Shown: in pieces, positions 7,754 to 16,985 of the stretch | Numbering within the stretch: position 1 is the stretch's first letter | How the letters are laid out: each line of letters starts with the position of its first letter | Source of the DNA: Stenotrophomonas sp. UBA2629 | GTDB lineage: Bacteria > Pseudomonadota > Gammaproteobacteria > Xanthomonadales > Xanthomonadaceae | NCBI GenBank assembly: GCA_002359895.1 | Contig: DEOB01000010.1 | Location: forward strand, 15,075-79,074 | Length of the DNA: 64,000 nucleotides | Direction of reading: 5' to 3' | Position numbers and translations under genes: made by a program | The notes under the pieces: generated by a model | Databases searched by the model: none | The model's input: only the letters and a program-made list of their open reading frames with translations | What the model was told of the DNA's origin: nothing

Positions 7754-9490
7754 TCAGCGCATGCCTGCACGGGCCTTGAGCAGCTCGCGCAATTCGTATT
7801 TGTCGGTGTCGTCCAGACCCTGCTGGCGCTGTTTGGCCTGCAGTTCATCCAAGCGCTGTTGCAGCAGTTGTTTTTCCAGCTGATTGATCGCGTCCTGCAG
7901 CTCCTGGCCCCAGCTGGCTTCGTCGCCGGGCAGGTCCATTGCGGCCAGTTTGTGCAGGGCTGCCTGTTCTTCGCGCTCGTTGTAGTGCTCCAGCAGCGCG
8001 CCGGTGCTGATGTCCGGGCGCTGCTCCACCAACTGCAGCAGCTCCACCAGCAGCTCGATGCCGGGCAGGCGCAGGCCGCCGATGGCATGGTGGCCTTCCA
8101 GGTTCATCGCCAATGACGGCTGCTGCAGCAGAATGGCGATGGCCGCACGCACCAGGCTGCGTTTGGGCGCAGGCGCCACGTTGCCGCGCATGGGCGGGCG
8201 TGCAACGGCAGCCGGCGCCGTTGTTGCGCGGTTACCGATGCCGGTGAGGCGGGCCAGCTCCTGTTTCATCAGGTCGCCAAACGCGCCATCGGGAATCTGC
8301 GCCAGCATCGGCTTGGCGTGTTCGGCCAGACGCGCTTTGCCGTCGAGCGTGCCGAGGTTGATCTCGCGGCTGAGTTCGTCAAAGAAAAACTGCGACAGCG
8401 GCGTGCCTTGCTTGAGGCGTGCATCAAACGCTTCAGCGCCTTCCTTGCGCACGATGGTGTCGGGGTCTTCGCCGTCGGGCAGGAACAGGAAAAATGCCTG
8501 ACGTCCGTCCTTCATGCGCGGCAGCACCGATTCCAGTGCGCGCCAGCCCGCACGGCGGCCGGCGGCGTCACCGTCGAAACAGAAGTACACATCCGGCGCG
8601 TTGCGGAACAGCAGCTCGGCGTGGTCCGGCGTGGTTGCCGTGCCCAGCGTCGCCACCGCCTGGGTGACGCCAAACTGGAACAGGCTGACCACGTCCATGT
8701 AGCCCTCGACCACGATCAACCGCTCGATCTTCTGGTTGGCCTGGCGCACCTGCCACAGGCCGTACAACTCGCGGCCTTTGTGGAACAGTGCGGTCTCCGG
8801 CGAGTTGAGGTACTTGGGGCCGTCGTCCTTTTCCATGACCCGGCCGCCGAAGGCGATGACGCGGCCACGGCGGTCGAAGATGGGGAACATCACCCGGTCG
8901 CGGAACTTGTCGTAGACGTGGCCGCGGTCGTTCTTGGAAAACAGGCCTACGCGTTCCAGCAGCTTCATGCGCCGCTCGTCCTTGCCCAGCGCGTCCTTCA
9001 GTGCGCTGTAGCCGTCGGGCGCGTAGCCGATGGCAAAACGGGCGCGGGTTTCGGCGTCCACGTTGCGGCCATCAAGATAGGCGCGGGCCTTGTCGCTGGC
9101 TTCCAGCTGCTTCTGGAAGAAGCGGGTAGCGGCATCCAGCGCCGAGTACTGGTCGCGGCTGTCGTCCTGCTGCTGCGGCGTGCGGCTGTTGGTCTCACGC
9201 GGGATTTCCATGCCCGCGCGCTTGGCCAGTTCGTCCACCGCGTCGAGAAATTCGAGGCGGTCGTAGTTCATCAAAAAGCTGATGGCGGTGCCGTGCGCGC
9301 CGCAGCCAAAGCAGTGATAGAACTGTTTGGTCGGTGAAACGGTGAACGATGCCGAGCGCTCGTCATGGAACGGGCAGCGTGCGGAATATTCCTTGCCCTG
9401 GCGTTTGAGCGGCACGCGTGTGCCCACCACCTCGACAATGTCGGTGCGGGCAAGCAGGTCGTCGATGAACGCGTCGGGAAGTCGGGCCAT
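7754..9490 (-). CDS. dnaG: DNA primase
   Basis: This is a full-length 578-residue bacterial primase that makes RNA primers at the replication fork. The N-terminal CHC2 zinc site uses C39, H42, C60 and C63. A TOPRIM domain in the middle shows the VVEGYMDVV and FCFDGDAAGR motifs. The C-terminal third matches the DnaB-binding region and is glutamine-rich. The ATG at 9490 gives the usual MARLPDAFIDDLL start, so the open frame further upstream is not used. No rpoD follows within the window; a phosphatase-like gene follows instead. Confidence 0.97.
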   Translation of the reverse strand: MARLPDAFIDDLLARTDIVEVVGTRVPLKRQGKEYSARCPFHDERSASFTVSPTKQFYHCFGCGAHGTAISFLMNYDRLEFLDAVDELAKRAGMEIPRETNSRTPQQQDDSRDQYSALDAATRFFQKQLEASDKARAYLDGRNVDAETRARFAIGYAPDGYSALKDALGKDERRMKLLERVGLFSKNDRGHVYDKFRDRVMFPIFDRRGRVIAFGGRVMEKDDGPKYLNSPETALFHKGRELYGLWQVRQANQKIERLIVVEGYMDVVSLFQFGVTQAVATLGTATTPDHAELLFRNAPDVYFCFDGDAAGRRAGWRALESVLPRMKDGRQAFFLFLPDGEDPDTIVRKEGAEAFDARLKQGTPLSQFFFDELSREINLGTLDGKARLAEHAKPMLAQIPDGAFGDLMKQELARLTGIGNRATTAPAAVARPPMRGNVAPAPKRSLVRAAIAILLQQPSLAMNLEGHHAIGGLRLPGIELLVELLQLVEQRPDISTGALLEHYNEREEQAALHKLAAMDLPGDEASWGQELQDAINQLEKQLLQQRLDELQAKQRQQGLDDTDKYELRELLKARAGMR

Positions 9491-9657
9491 GCGGCAATGG
9501 ACAGCGCCGCCGGGTGGGGCGGGGCACAACAAGGATGGACGTGGCAGTGTACTAGCCTGTGCCGTTGCCGGCAGGCTGCAGCGTTGACGTTGAGCGGCAG
9601 GTCGCGCTGTTTTGCGTGTGATGTGGGCCGATTGTGCGAGCTGCCCGCATTACGGCG

Positions 9658-10557
9658 CTATTCCGGCCCGGCCGTCACGCTCGGCAGAGCGGGGGCAGTG
9701 CGCGCACGTCGTGCCTGCGCGCGCTCGTCGATGACGGCGGTAATCAAGGCGCCACCAAAGAACACCACGCTGGCGTAGTAGATCCACACCAGCATGATCA
9801 CCAGCGTGCCCATCGAGCCATACGCGCTGCCGGGCGCGGCATTGGCGATGTACAGGCCAATGGCATAGCGGCCCAGCACGAACAGCAGGGCGGTGATGGC
9901 GCCGCCAACAAAGGCCTGCCGCCAGCTGACCGGGCGGTCGGGCAGGTAGTGGTAGAGGAAGGCAAAGCCCAGTGCGTACACCAGCACGGTGGTGACATAG
10001 GCCAGTGTGGGCAATGCCGAGGGCAGGTGGGCAAAGATCACCTGCAATGCGGTGGTGGCCACCATCGACACGATCAGCAGAAAGCCCAGAGCCAGCACTA
10101 CGCCTGCCGAGAACACGCGCTTCTTCAGCCAGCCGACGATGCCCTCGAAACGGCGTGAGTCGGTGCGGAAGATCAGGTTCAACGCCGCCTGCAGTTGGGC
10201 GAACACCACGGTGGCGCCCACAAACAACAGCAGCAGGCTCCACAGCCCGGCCAGCGAGCCCAGATCCGGCTGCGCCGAAGCATTGCTGATGACCGTCTGC
10301 GCCACCTCGGCCACGCTCTGCCCGGCCAGTGAGGCGATCTGGTCGATCAGCGCCTGTTGCGCCGGCGGATACAGCGAGGCCGTCAGCCACAGCAGCAGAA
10401 TCAGCAGCGGTGCCAGCGAGAGCAGGGTGTAGAACGCCAGCGAGGCGGACTGGGTCATCACATCGGTTTCGACAAAGCGCCGCACCAGGGCGGCAGGCAG
10501 GCTTTGTTGCAGCCGGTCCAGACGTGAGCGCAGAGACGTGGGGATGGGGCCTGGCAT
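9658..10557 (-). CDS. YihY/BrkB family inner-membrane protein
   Basis: The 299-residue protein has about six membrane helices and YihY-family features: an N-terminal amphipathic segment, the early block FYTLLSLAPLLILLLW, and the GSAYGSMGTLVIMLVWIYY block. Older annotations call the family ribonuclease BN, which is not supported; its function is uncertain. It sits between yqeY and dnaG, which normally follow each other closely, so it looks like an insertion into the macromolecular-synthesis gene group. Confidence 0.9.
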   Translation of the reverse strand: MPGPIPTSLRSRLDRLQQSLPAALVRRFVETDVMTQSASLAFYTLLSLAPLLILLLWLTASLYPPAQQALIDQIASLAGQSVAEVAQTVISNASAQPDLGSLAGLWSLLLLFVGATVVFAQLQAALNLIFRTDSRRFEGIVGWLKKRVFSAGVVLALGFLLIVSMVATTALQVIFAHLPSALPTLAYVTTVLVYALGFAFLYHYLPDRPVSWRQAFVGGAITALLFVLGRYAIGLYIANAAPGSAYGSMGTLVIMLVWIYYASVVFFGGALITAVIDERAQARRARTAPALPSVTAGPE

Positions 10558-10750
10558 GTGGGGGTGCGTTGCCTTTGGAGGTGCGGATGTTACCGGCGTT
10601 GTAGCGGGCAGCGGCTTCTGTGCGGGTGAAGAAAGGTGTCGATGCCTGCCGTGCTGCTACAAAGCTGCCACTGGCGCTGCTGCAGATCGTGGTTCACGCG
10701 CGGCGCGCCTGTCCGTGCTGCGGGCAGGGCCGGCAATGCCCAAAAACAAC

Positions 10751-10774
10751 CAGGCCCGCGTGTGAGCGGGCCTG
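10751..10774 (-). terminator. Intrinsic terminator downstream of yqeY
   Basis: Reading the minus strand, CAGGCCCGC and GCGGGCCTG form a perfect nine-base stem with a six-base loop. GTTGTTTTTG follows immediately at 10750-10741. It lies 30 bases past the yqeY stop. The 246-base gap from 10558 to 10803 holds this terminator and presumably the promoter of the YihY gene; I see no gene there. Confidence 0.8.
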
Positions 10775-10803
10775 ATCGCATGCTGCAGAGCGGTATGCGG
10801 GAA

Positions 10804-11250
10804 TCAGCCGCCCAATGCCTGCTTGACCAGCTTGGACACCAGGCCCATGTCGGCCTGGCCGGCCAGCTTGGGCTTGAGCACGCCCATCAGCTTGCCCATG
10901 TCGGCCGCGCTGGTGGCGCCGGTTTCGGCGATGGCAGCGGTGACGGCAGCCTGGATTTCGGCTTCGCCCATCTTGGCCGGCAGGTAGCGCTCGATCACGA
11001 CAATCTCGTCGCGTTCGATCACGGCCAGGTCTTCACGGTTGGCCGCCTCAAACTGAGTGACCGAGTCCTTGCGCTGCTTGACCATCTTGTCGAGCACGGC
11101 GATCACGTCGGCGTCGCTCAGCTCGATGCGCTCGTCCACTTCACGCTGCTTGATGGCGGCGTTGATCAGGCGGATGACGCCCAGGGAGTGCTTGTCGCCG
11201 GCCTTCATGGCGGCCTTCATGTCATCGGTCAGCTGTTGCTTCATGCTCAT
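10804..11250 (-). CDS. yqeY: GatB/YqeY domain protein
   Basis: This 148-residue alpha-helical protein matches the stand-alone YqeY family, related to the tail domain of the amidotransferase subunit GatB, with LIRLINAAIKQREVDERIELSD and the C-terminal MGKLMGVLKPKLAGQADMG. It has been proposed to act on tRNA-dependent amidation, but the role of stand-alone copies is unproven. It follows rpsU on the same strand with a terminator-like hairpin between them, an arrangement common in gammaproteobacteria. Confidence 0.93.
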   Translation of the reverse strand: MSMKQQLTDDMKAAMKAGDKHSLGVIRLINAAIKQREVDERIELSDADVIAVLDKMVKQRKDSVTQFEAANREDLAVIERDEIVVIERYLPAKMGEAEIQAAVTAAIAETGATSAADMGKLMGVLKPKLAGQADMGLVSKLVKQALGG

Positions 11251-11316
11251 GGATCACCTCGTGTCGGGATCAGATTGCGGTTGGAACGATGGATTCAGAT
11301 ACGACGGGAACGCAAA

Positions 11317-11345
11317 AAGCCGGCGACGCTTGCGCGTGCCGGCTT
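11317..11345 (-). terminator. Intrinsic terminator or attenuator between rpsU and yqeY
   Basis: On the minus strand AAGCCGGC (11345-11338) pairs with GCCGGCTT (11324-11317), with an inner ACGC/GCGT stem, and TTTTT follows. It lies 50 bases past the rpsU stop. It would set rpsU output apart from that of the downstream genes, as known for rpsU-dnaG operons elsewhere. Confidence 0.75.
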
Positions 11346-11394
11346 CCACTCCAGTACGGAAGGCCGAAACCCTCCGTTCAGGAGTCACGTCCGA

Positions 11395-11610
11395 TCAGTA
11401 CAGGCGCTGACGCTTGGTGACGTCGCGCGAGGAACGACGCAGCTGGCGCTTGACGGCAGCAGCGGCCTTGCGCTTACGTTCCTGGGTCGGCTTTTCGTAG
11501 AACTCGCGCTTGCGGGTTTCGGCCAGCACGCCGGCCTTTTCGCAAGTGCGCTTGAAGCGGCGGAGAGCAAACTCGAAGGGCTCGTTCTCGCGGACTTTAA
11601 CGCTGGGCAT
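11395..11610 (-). CDS. rpsU: 30S ribosomal protein S21
   Basis: This is a 71-residue, highly basic protein starting [20 protein letters not shown], the standard S21 sequence. It is part of the small ribosomal subunit and is needed for translation initiation. The ATG at 11610 was chosen over an in-frame ATG at 11628 because it gives the conserved N-terminus. It is the first gene of the leftward rpsU-yqeY-dnaG group and has a strong sigma-70-type promoter just upstream. It is divergent from tsaD, a conserved arrangement. Confidence 0.97.
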
Positions 11611-11658
11611 GGAATCTCCGGGACACAATGAAACCGGGTCACGCCCGGCGAGCCGCGC

Positions 11659-11686
11659 ATTATAGTCCCTTTGAAAATGGGTGCAA
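11659..11686 (-). promoter_or_regulatory. Strong sigma-70-type promoter for rpsU
   Basis: On the minus strand TTGCAC (11686-11681) is followed after 16 bases by a perfect TATAAT (11664-11659). It lies about 50 bases upstream of the rpsU start. On the plus strand the overlapping TATAGT at 11661-11666 could serve tsaD, so the two divergent genes may share this site. Confidence 0.7.
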
Positions 11687-11724
11687 GCCCCCCGGGGTTT
11701 GATCGGGGCGTGGAGAGGTTCACA

Positions 11725-12765
11725 ATGGCCCCCATGAAAGTTCTCGGCATTGAATCATCCTGTGATGAGACCGGCGTAGCGGTCTATGACACGGCGCTTT
11801 CCGGCGCCCAAGCCCTGCGTGCCCATGCGGTGTACAGCCAGATTGCGCTGCACGCTGAATACGGCGGCGTGGTGCCGGAGTTGGCCAGTCGCGACCACGT
11901 CCGCAAGACATTGCCGCTGATCCGGCAGACGCTGGATGAGGCGGGCATCGCCATTTCCGAGATCGAAGGCGTGGCTTATACGGCCGGCCCCGGCTTGGTG
12001 GGGGCGTTGTTGGTGGGCGCAGGCGTGGCGCGCTCGCTGGCCTGGGGCCTGGATGTGCCGGCCATTGCCGTGCACCACATGGAAGGCCACCTGCTGGCAC
12101 CGCTGATGGAGGATGACCCGCCGGAGCCGCCGTTTGTGGCACTGCTGGTGTCTGGCGGCCACACGCAGTTGATCGCGGTGGAGGCGATTGGCAAGTATCG
12201 CTTGCTGGGCGAGACGCTGGACGACGCCGCCGGTGAGGCCTTCGACAAGACCGCAAAGATGATGGGCCTGCCGTATCCGGGTGGCCCGCAGCTGGCCAAG
12301 CTGGCCGAGATCGGCACCCCGGGGCGGTTCAAGTTCACCCGGCCCATGACCGACCGCCCGGGCCTGGATTTCAGTTTCTCCGGGCTCAAGACCCAAGTGC
12401 TGATGGCCTGGCGCGACAGCGACCAGAGCGATCAGACCCGCGCCGATATCGCCCGTGGCTTTGAAGATGCGGTGGTCGATACGCTGGCCATCAAATGTGG
12501 CCGCGCGCTGGATGCGGCCGGTTGCGATGTATTGGTGGTGGCCGGCGGTGTGGGTGCCAACAAGCGCCTGCGTGCCAAGCTGCAGGAAGCGGCGCAGCGC
12601 CGTGGCGGCCGGGTGTGTTTCCCGCGTCCGGAGCTGTGTACCGACAACGGCGCGATGATCGCCTTTGCCGGCGCACTGCGCTTGCAGGCGGGCCAGCACA
12701 GCCCGGCCGAGGTCAAGGTCACCCCGCGCTGGGACATGGCCACGCTGCCGCCGTTGCAGGGCTGA
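11725..12765 (+). CDS. tsaD: tRNA N6-threonylcarbamoyladenosine synthase subunit TsaD
   Basis: The 346-residue ASKHA-fold protein starts with [17 protein letters not shown] and carries the metal-binding HMEGH motif (H118 and H122), [10 protein letters not shown] and the C-terminal [12 protein letters not shown]. With TsaB and TsaE it transfers threonylcarbamoyl to A37 of ANN-decoding tRNAs. An ATG at 11734 is also possible, but the AGAGG at 11714-11718 is spaced correctly for 11725. It is divergent from rpsU and is followed 83 bases later by folB. Confidence 0.97.
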
Positions 12766-12848
12766 TTGGGTGTGCCTGTGGTGCGATGTGCACGGCAGGC
12801 TCAGCAACGGGCCGGTACCATGTCGCTTCATTTACAGCGACGGATGCA

Positions 12849-13208
12849 ATGGACAAGGTATTCATCGAAGGGCTGGAAATCGACGCCCTGATCGGCATCT
12901 ACGAATGGGAACGACGTATCCGCCAGACGCTGGTGTTTGACCTGGAAATGGGCTTCGACAACCGCAAGCCGGCGGCCACCGACGACATCGCCCACACCCT
13001 CAACTACAAAGCCGTAAGCAAGCGCTTGATGGAGTTCGTGCGTGCCTCCGACTTCGGTCTGGTGGAAACGCTGGCCGAGCGGTGTGCACAGATCGTGCTG
13101 GACGAATTCAACGTGCAGTGGCTGCGCCTGAAGCTGAGCAAGCCTGGCGCAGTGCGTGGCGCGCGTGCGGTAGGCGTGATCATCGAGCGCGAACGCGCTG
13201 CCGTGTGA
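12849..13208 (+). CDS. folB: Dihydroneopterin aldolase
   Basis: The 119-residue protein has the FolB signature: MDKVFIEGLEIDALIGIYEW near the start, the conserved LVETLAERCAQIVL helix, and a C-terminal LKLSKPGAVRGARAVGV block with the catalytic lysine. It cleaves dihydroneopterin to hydroxymethyl-dihydropterin and glycolaldehyde in folate synthesis. The ATG at 12849 gives the normal family length; the longer open frame upstream overlaps tsaD and is not coding. It follows tsaD on the same strand. Confidence 0.94.
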   Translation: MDKVFIEGLEIDALIGIYEWERRIRQTLVFDLEMGFDNRKPAATDDIAHTLNYKAVSKRLMEFVRASDFGLVETLAERCAQIVLDEFNVQWLRLKLSKPGAVRGARAVGVIIERERAAV

Positions 13209-13326
13209 CCCCCTGTCCTGAACCTGTCCGGTGGCCGCGCAGGCCGCCGCCCACAGGGGCGTGCGCGGCGCTTGAGCGCTGGCCGTCACGCGTGGAGGGA
13301 CATCCAAACAAAAGGAACAAGAACTG

Positions 13327-14592
13327 ATGGCGGTAATGGGAATCCGTTGGCTGGACCAGCTGGAAAACGTGCTTGCGCCGTACCCGATGGCCTATCCGGC
13401 TGTGGTGCTGGCTGCACTGGTGCTGGTGGCATGGCTGGCCAACTTTGTCACCAAGCGCATTCTGCTGCGCGGCCTGAAGGGCCTGATCGAACGCTTCTCC
13501 GGCCCGGGCCACAATGCCCGGCAGCCGTTGCGGGTGATCTCGCGGCTGTCCAACATCGTGCCGTCGGTGGTGCTTGCCGCCGGTGTCAGCGTGGTGCCGG
13601 AGCTGCCGCCAGGGTTGGTCACCGGGTTGAAGGCGCTGTGTCATGCATGGACCGTGCTGACCATCGCTATGGCCATTTCGCACGCGCTGGATGCGTTCAA
13701 TGATTTCTACGAGCGCCGCGCCGACGCCCGCAACAAGCCGATCAAGGGTTACCTGCAGGTCGCCAAGATCGTGGTGTTCGTGGTGGCCGGGCTGTCGATC
13801 GTGGCCACGCTGGTGGGCGTGGAACCGCTGCACCTGATCACCGGCTTGGGCGCGGCCACGGCGGTGTTCATGCTGGTTTTCCAGGACACTATTCTGTCGC
13901 TGGTGGCCAGCGTGCAGATCAGCGGCGATGGCCGCGTGCGCATCGGCGACTGGATCGAGATGCCCAGCCAGAACGCCGACGGCGATGTGATTGATATCGC
14001 CCTGCATACCGTTACGGTGCAGAACTGGGACAAGACCGTCACCACCATTCCGACCAAGAAGCTGGTGACCGAGTCGTTCAAGAACTGGCGCGGCATGCAG
14101 GAGTCGGGCGGGCGGCGGATCAAGCGTTCGATCTACCTGGACCAGCACAGCGTGCGCTTCGTTGACACGCAGGGCTTGGCGCGGCTGAGCCAGTTTGCGC
14201 TGCTTGATGACTACCTGGCCGGCAAGCAGCAGGAGTTGGAACAGTGGAACGCACAGGTGGCGCAGGCGCACCCGGAGCCGGTAAATGCGCGCCGGCTGAC
14301 CAACCTGGGCACGTTCCGTGCGTATGTGGAGCGCTACCTGCGCAGCCACGCCGGCATCCATCAGGACATGACCCTGATGGTGCGGCAGATGGCGCCCACG
14401 CCGCAGGGCCTGCCGCTGGAGATCTACTGCTTCACCGCATCCACGGCATGGGGCGAGTACGAGACGGTCCAGTCCGACGTGTTCGATCACCTGCTGGCGA
14501 TCCTGCCGGAGTTCGGCCTGAACGTGTTCCAGGAATCCAGCGACGCCATGCTGATGCGCATGCGCGACACCGGCGCTGTTACCGCGGATTGA
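13327..14592 (+). CDS. MscS-family mechanosensitive channel (YbdG-like)
   Basis: This 421-residue protein has four or five N-terminal membrane helices, then the MscS pore-lining helix and beta domain (GLGAATAVFMLVFQDTILSLVASVQIS, then VRIGDWIEMPSQNADGDVIDI). The large C-terminal cytoplasmic part, about 200 residues, fits the YbdG-like group and not short MscS. It should open under membrane tension and protect against hypo-osmotic shock. It is transcribed alone and followed by a palindromic terminator. Confidence 0.92.
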   Translation: MAVMGIRWLDQLENVLAPYPMAYPAVVLAALVLVAWLANFVTKRILLRGLKGLIERFSGPGHNARQPLRVISRLSNIVPSVVLAAGVSVVPELPPGLVTGLKALCHAWTVLTIAMAISHALDAFNDFYERRADARNKPIKGYLQVAKIVVFVVAGLSIVATLVGVEPLHLITGLGAATAVFMLVFQDTILSLVASVQISGDGRVRIGDWIEMPSQNADGDVIDIALHTVTVQNWDKTVTTIPTKKLVTESFKNWRGMQESGGRRIKRSIYLDQHSVRFVDTQGLARLSQFALLDDYLAGKQQELEQWNAQVAQAHPEPVNARRLTNLGTFRAYVERYLRSHAGIHQDMTLMVRQMAPTPQGLPLEIYCFTASTAWGEYETVQSDVFDHLLAILPEFGLNVFQESSDAMLMRMRDTGAVTAD

Positions 14593-14600
14593 GACTGTAC

Positions 14601-14625
14601 TGCCGGGCCAATCATTGGCCCGGCA
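14601..14625 (+). terminator. Perfect 12-base palindrome downstream of the MscS-type gene
   Basis: TGCCGGGCCAAT at 14601-14612 pairs perfectly with ATTGGCCCGGCA at 14614-14625 around a single base, and TTTC follows. It begins nine bases after the channel gene stop. The short T-run makes it a modest intrinsic terminator. Confidence 0.65.
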
Positions 14626-14656
14626 TTTCACTGGCATGGCGCTAGAATCCCCGCCT

Positions 14657-14670
14657 TGCAAACGTTTTCA
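14657..14670. promoter_or_regulatory. LacI-family operator over the GH3 promoter
   Basis: TGCAAACGTTTTCA matches the LacI-family consensus TGNAANCGNTTNCA at every defined base, with the central CG. A -10-like TAGAAT is at 14643-14648, so the operator would cover the transcription start and the first transcribed bases, the classic repressor position. The GTG start of the GH3 gene is at 14685. No LacI-family gene is in the window, so the regulator is encoded elsewhere. Confidence 0.7.
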
Positions 14671-14684
14671 TTGAAGGATGGCCG

Positions 14685-16859
14685 GTGGCTTCAGACCGCA
14701 TTGAATCGCTGATCGCCCGCATGACCGTCGAAGAGAAGGTCGGCCAGCTGGGTGTTTTCGCCGACATGGTTCGACCGTTCGCGCCAGACGTGAACCCGGA
14801 CGCCAACATGCGCAACGCCGAGCAGGTGCTGGAACAGGTGCGCGCCGGTCGGGTGGGGTCGCTGTTCAACGGGGTCGGCGCGGAGGCGGGGCGCCGCATC
14901 CAGCAGGTGGCGGTGGAAGAGAGCCGGCTGGGTATCCCGGTGATTCTGGCGGCCGATGTCATTCATGGCATGCGCACCGTGTTCCCGATTCCACTGGGCG
15001 AAGCCGCCAGCTTCGAACCGGAGCTGGCGCGACGTACCGCGCGTGCCACCGCCATTGAAGCGACCGCTGCCGGCATCCACTGGACCTACGCCCCGGCGGT
15101 GGATATCGCCCGTGACCAGCGCTGGGGGCGCGGTGCCGAAGGGGCTGGCGAGGATGTGGTGCTGGGCACCGCGTTTGCCGTAGCCCGAGTGCGTGGTTTT
15201 CAAGGCGATGACCTCAAAGCCGAAGACGCGCTGCTGTCCACGCCCAAGCATTTTGCCGCTTACGGTGCGGTGGCCGCCGGCATGGAATACGCGCAGGTGG
15301 ATATCGCACCGCAGACCCTGCGCGACACGCATCTGCCACCGTTCAAGGCTGCGTTGGAGGCCGGTGCATTGGCGCTGATGAGCGCGTTCAACGACATCAA
15401 CGGTGTGCCTGCCAGTGCCAACCGCGCGCTGCTTACCGGGCTGCTGCGTGATGAGTGGAAATTCGATGGCGTGGTCGTTTCGGACTACACCGCCGACATG
15501 GAGCTGATCGCACACGGTTATGCCGCCGATGAAGTGGATGCCACGCGCAAGGCGTTTCTCGCGGGCTTGGATCTCAGCATGCAGAGCGGCTTCTACGGCG
15601 AGCATCTGCCGGGCCTGGTGGACAGCGGCGAGGTGCCGATGGCGGTGCTGGATGCCTCGGTGCGGCGCATCCTGCAGCTGAAAGAAGCCATCGGCCTGTT
15701 TGAAGATCCGTACCGCTCGCTGGACCCGGCACGCGAAGCCGATCAATCGCACATCGCCGCGCATGATGCCTTGTCGCGCGATGCGGCGCGGCGTTCGATC
15801 GTGCTGCTGAAGAACGAGGCCGCGGTGCTGCCGCTGAAAAAACACGGGCAGAAAATCGCGCTGATCGGCCCGTTTGTGCAGGACCGCGACAACATCGAAG
15901 GCTGCTGGACGTTGTTCGGCGACAAGGCGCGTTACGTGACGCTGGAAGCGGGCGTGCGTGCGGCGATGGACGACGAGGCGCTGTTGGAGATCGTGCCCGG
16001 CTGCGCGTTGGAAGCGCCATTGGATGGCGGTATTGATGCGGCTGTTGCCGCCGCACAGCGCGCCGATGTGGTGGTGCTGGCACTGGGAGAGCCGCAGCGT
16101 TACACCGGCGAGGCACAGTCGCGCGTGGAGCTGAGCTTGCCGGCCGCGCAGCAGGCCTTGGCCGAAGCGGTAGCCGCCACCGGCACGCCGGTTGTGGTGC
16201 TGCTGCGCAATGGGCGCGCGCTTGCGTTGCAGGGCGCAGTGCGCAATGCACAGGCCATCGCGGTGACGTGGTATCTCGGCACGCAGACCGGCCCCGCCGT
16301 GGCCGATGTGTTGTTTGGTGATTACAGCCCGTCAGCGCGGTTGCCGGTGAGTTTCCCGTTGGCGTCGGGGCAGCAGCCGTTTTTCTACAACCACCCGCGT
16401 AGTGGTCGTCCGGAACTGCCAGGCATCACCGAGTTCAAATCACGTTGGCGCGAGATTCCCAACGCGGCGCTGTATGCCTTCGGGCACGGTATCGGCTACA
16501 CCACGTTCGACTATGCGCCGACGCAGTTGAGCGCGCCGCAGATGGAGTGGAACGGCGAGCTGGTCATCAGCGCCACCCTTACCAATACCGGCAGCGTGAC
16601 CGGCGAGGAAGTGGTGCAGCTGTATGTGCACGACCGTGTCGCCAGCCGCGTGCGGCCGGTGCGCGAGCTGAAGGATTTCCGCAAGATTTCTTTGGCACCC
16701 GGCCAGTCGCAGCAGGTGCAGTTCGTGTTGAACTGTGAGCAGTTGGCGTTCACCGGCGTTGATGGGGTGTCACGTGCCGAACCAGGCCTGTTCGACGTGT
16801 GGGTGTGTGCATCGTCGGCCAATGGTGAGCCGGTGAGCTTTGAGCTGCTGGCGCCGTAA
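14685..16859 (+). CDS. Glycoside hydrolase family 3 (beta-glucosidase type)
   Basis: This 724-residue enzyme has the GH3 layout. The N-terminal TIM barrel has a KH pair at residues 188-189 and the nucleophile aspartate D267 in VVVSDYTAD. The alpha/beta sandwich contains SIVLLKNEAAVLPL, and a fibronectin-like domain lies at the C-terminus. Such enzymes remove terminal beta-linked sugars from oligosaccharides. There is no signal peptide, so it is probably cytoplasmic, unlike periplasmic BglX. A GTG start at 14685 is used; a nearby ATG is out of frame. A LacI-type operator lies just upstream. Confidence 0.92.
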   Translation: MASDRIESLIARMTVEEKVGQLGVFADMVRPFAPDVNPDANMRNAEQVLEQVRAGRVGSLFNGVGAEAGRRIQQVAVEESRLGIPVILAADVIHGMRTVFPIPLGEAASFEPELARRTARATAIEATAAGIHWTYAPAVDIARDQRWGRGAEGAGEDVVLGTAFAVARVRGFQGDDLKAEDALLSTPKHFAAYGAVAAGMEYAQVDIAPQTLRDTHLPPFKAALEAGALALMSAFNDINGVPASANRALLTGLLRDEWKFDGVVVSDYTADMELIAHGYAADEVDATRKAFLAGLDLSMQSGFYGEHLPGLVDSGEVPMAVLDASVRRILQLKEAIGLFEDPYRSLDPAREADQSHIAAHDALSRDAARRSIVLLKNEAAVLPLKKHGQKIALIGPFVQDRDNIEGCWTLFGDKARYVTLEAGVRAAMDDEALLEIVPGCALEAPLDGGIDAAVAAAQRADVVVLALGEPQRYTGEAQSRVELSLPAAQQALAEAVAATGTPVVVLLRNGRALALQGAVRNAQAIAVTWYLGTQTGPAVADVLFGDYSPSARLPVSFPLASGQQPFFYNHPRSGRPELPGITEFKSRWREIPNAALYAFGHGIGYTTFDYAPTQLSAPQMEWNGELVISATLTNTGSVTGEEVVQLYVHDRVASRVRPVRELKDFRKISLAPGQSQQVQFVLNCEQLAFTGVDGVSRAEPGLFDVWVCASSANGEPVSFELLAP

Positions 16860-16985
16860 TACGCGGTAAAGCGCCGCTGGCGATGCGCACTGCGTCTGCA
16901 GGCTGTAAATGAAAACGGGTGACAGTTGACACATTGAAGCGGCGGATCGTCATGCGATTCTTGCGCCATTCAATGGAGAGACGTA

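Noticed and set aside
13180..14661. A 493-codon frame opposite to the MscS-type gene
   Set aside because: Antisense shadow; no family features, and the channel gene is well supported.
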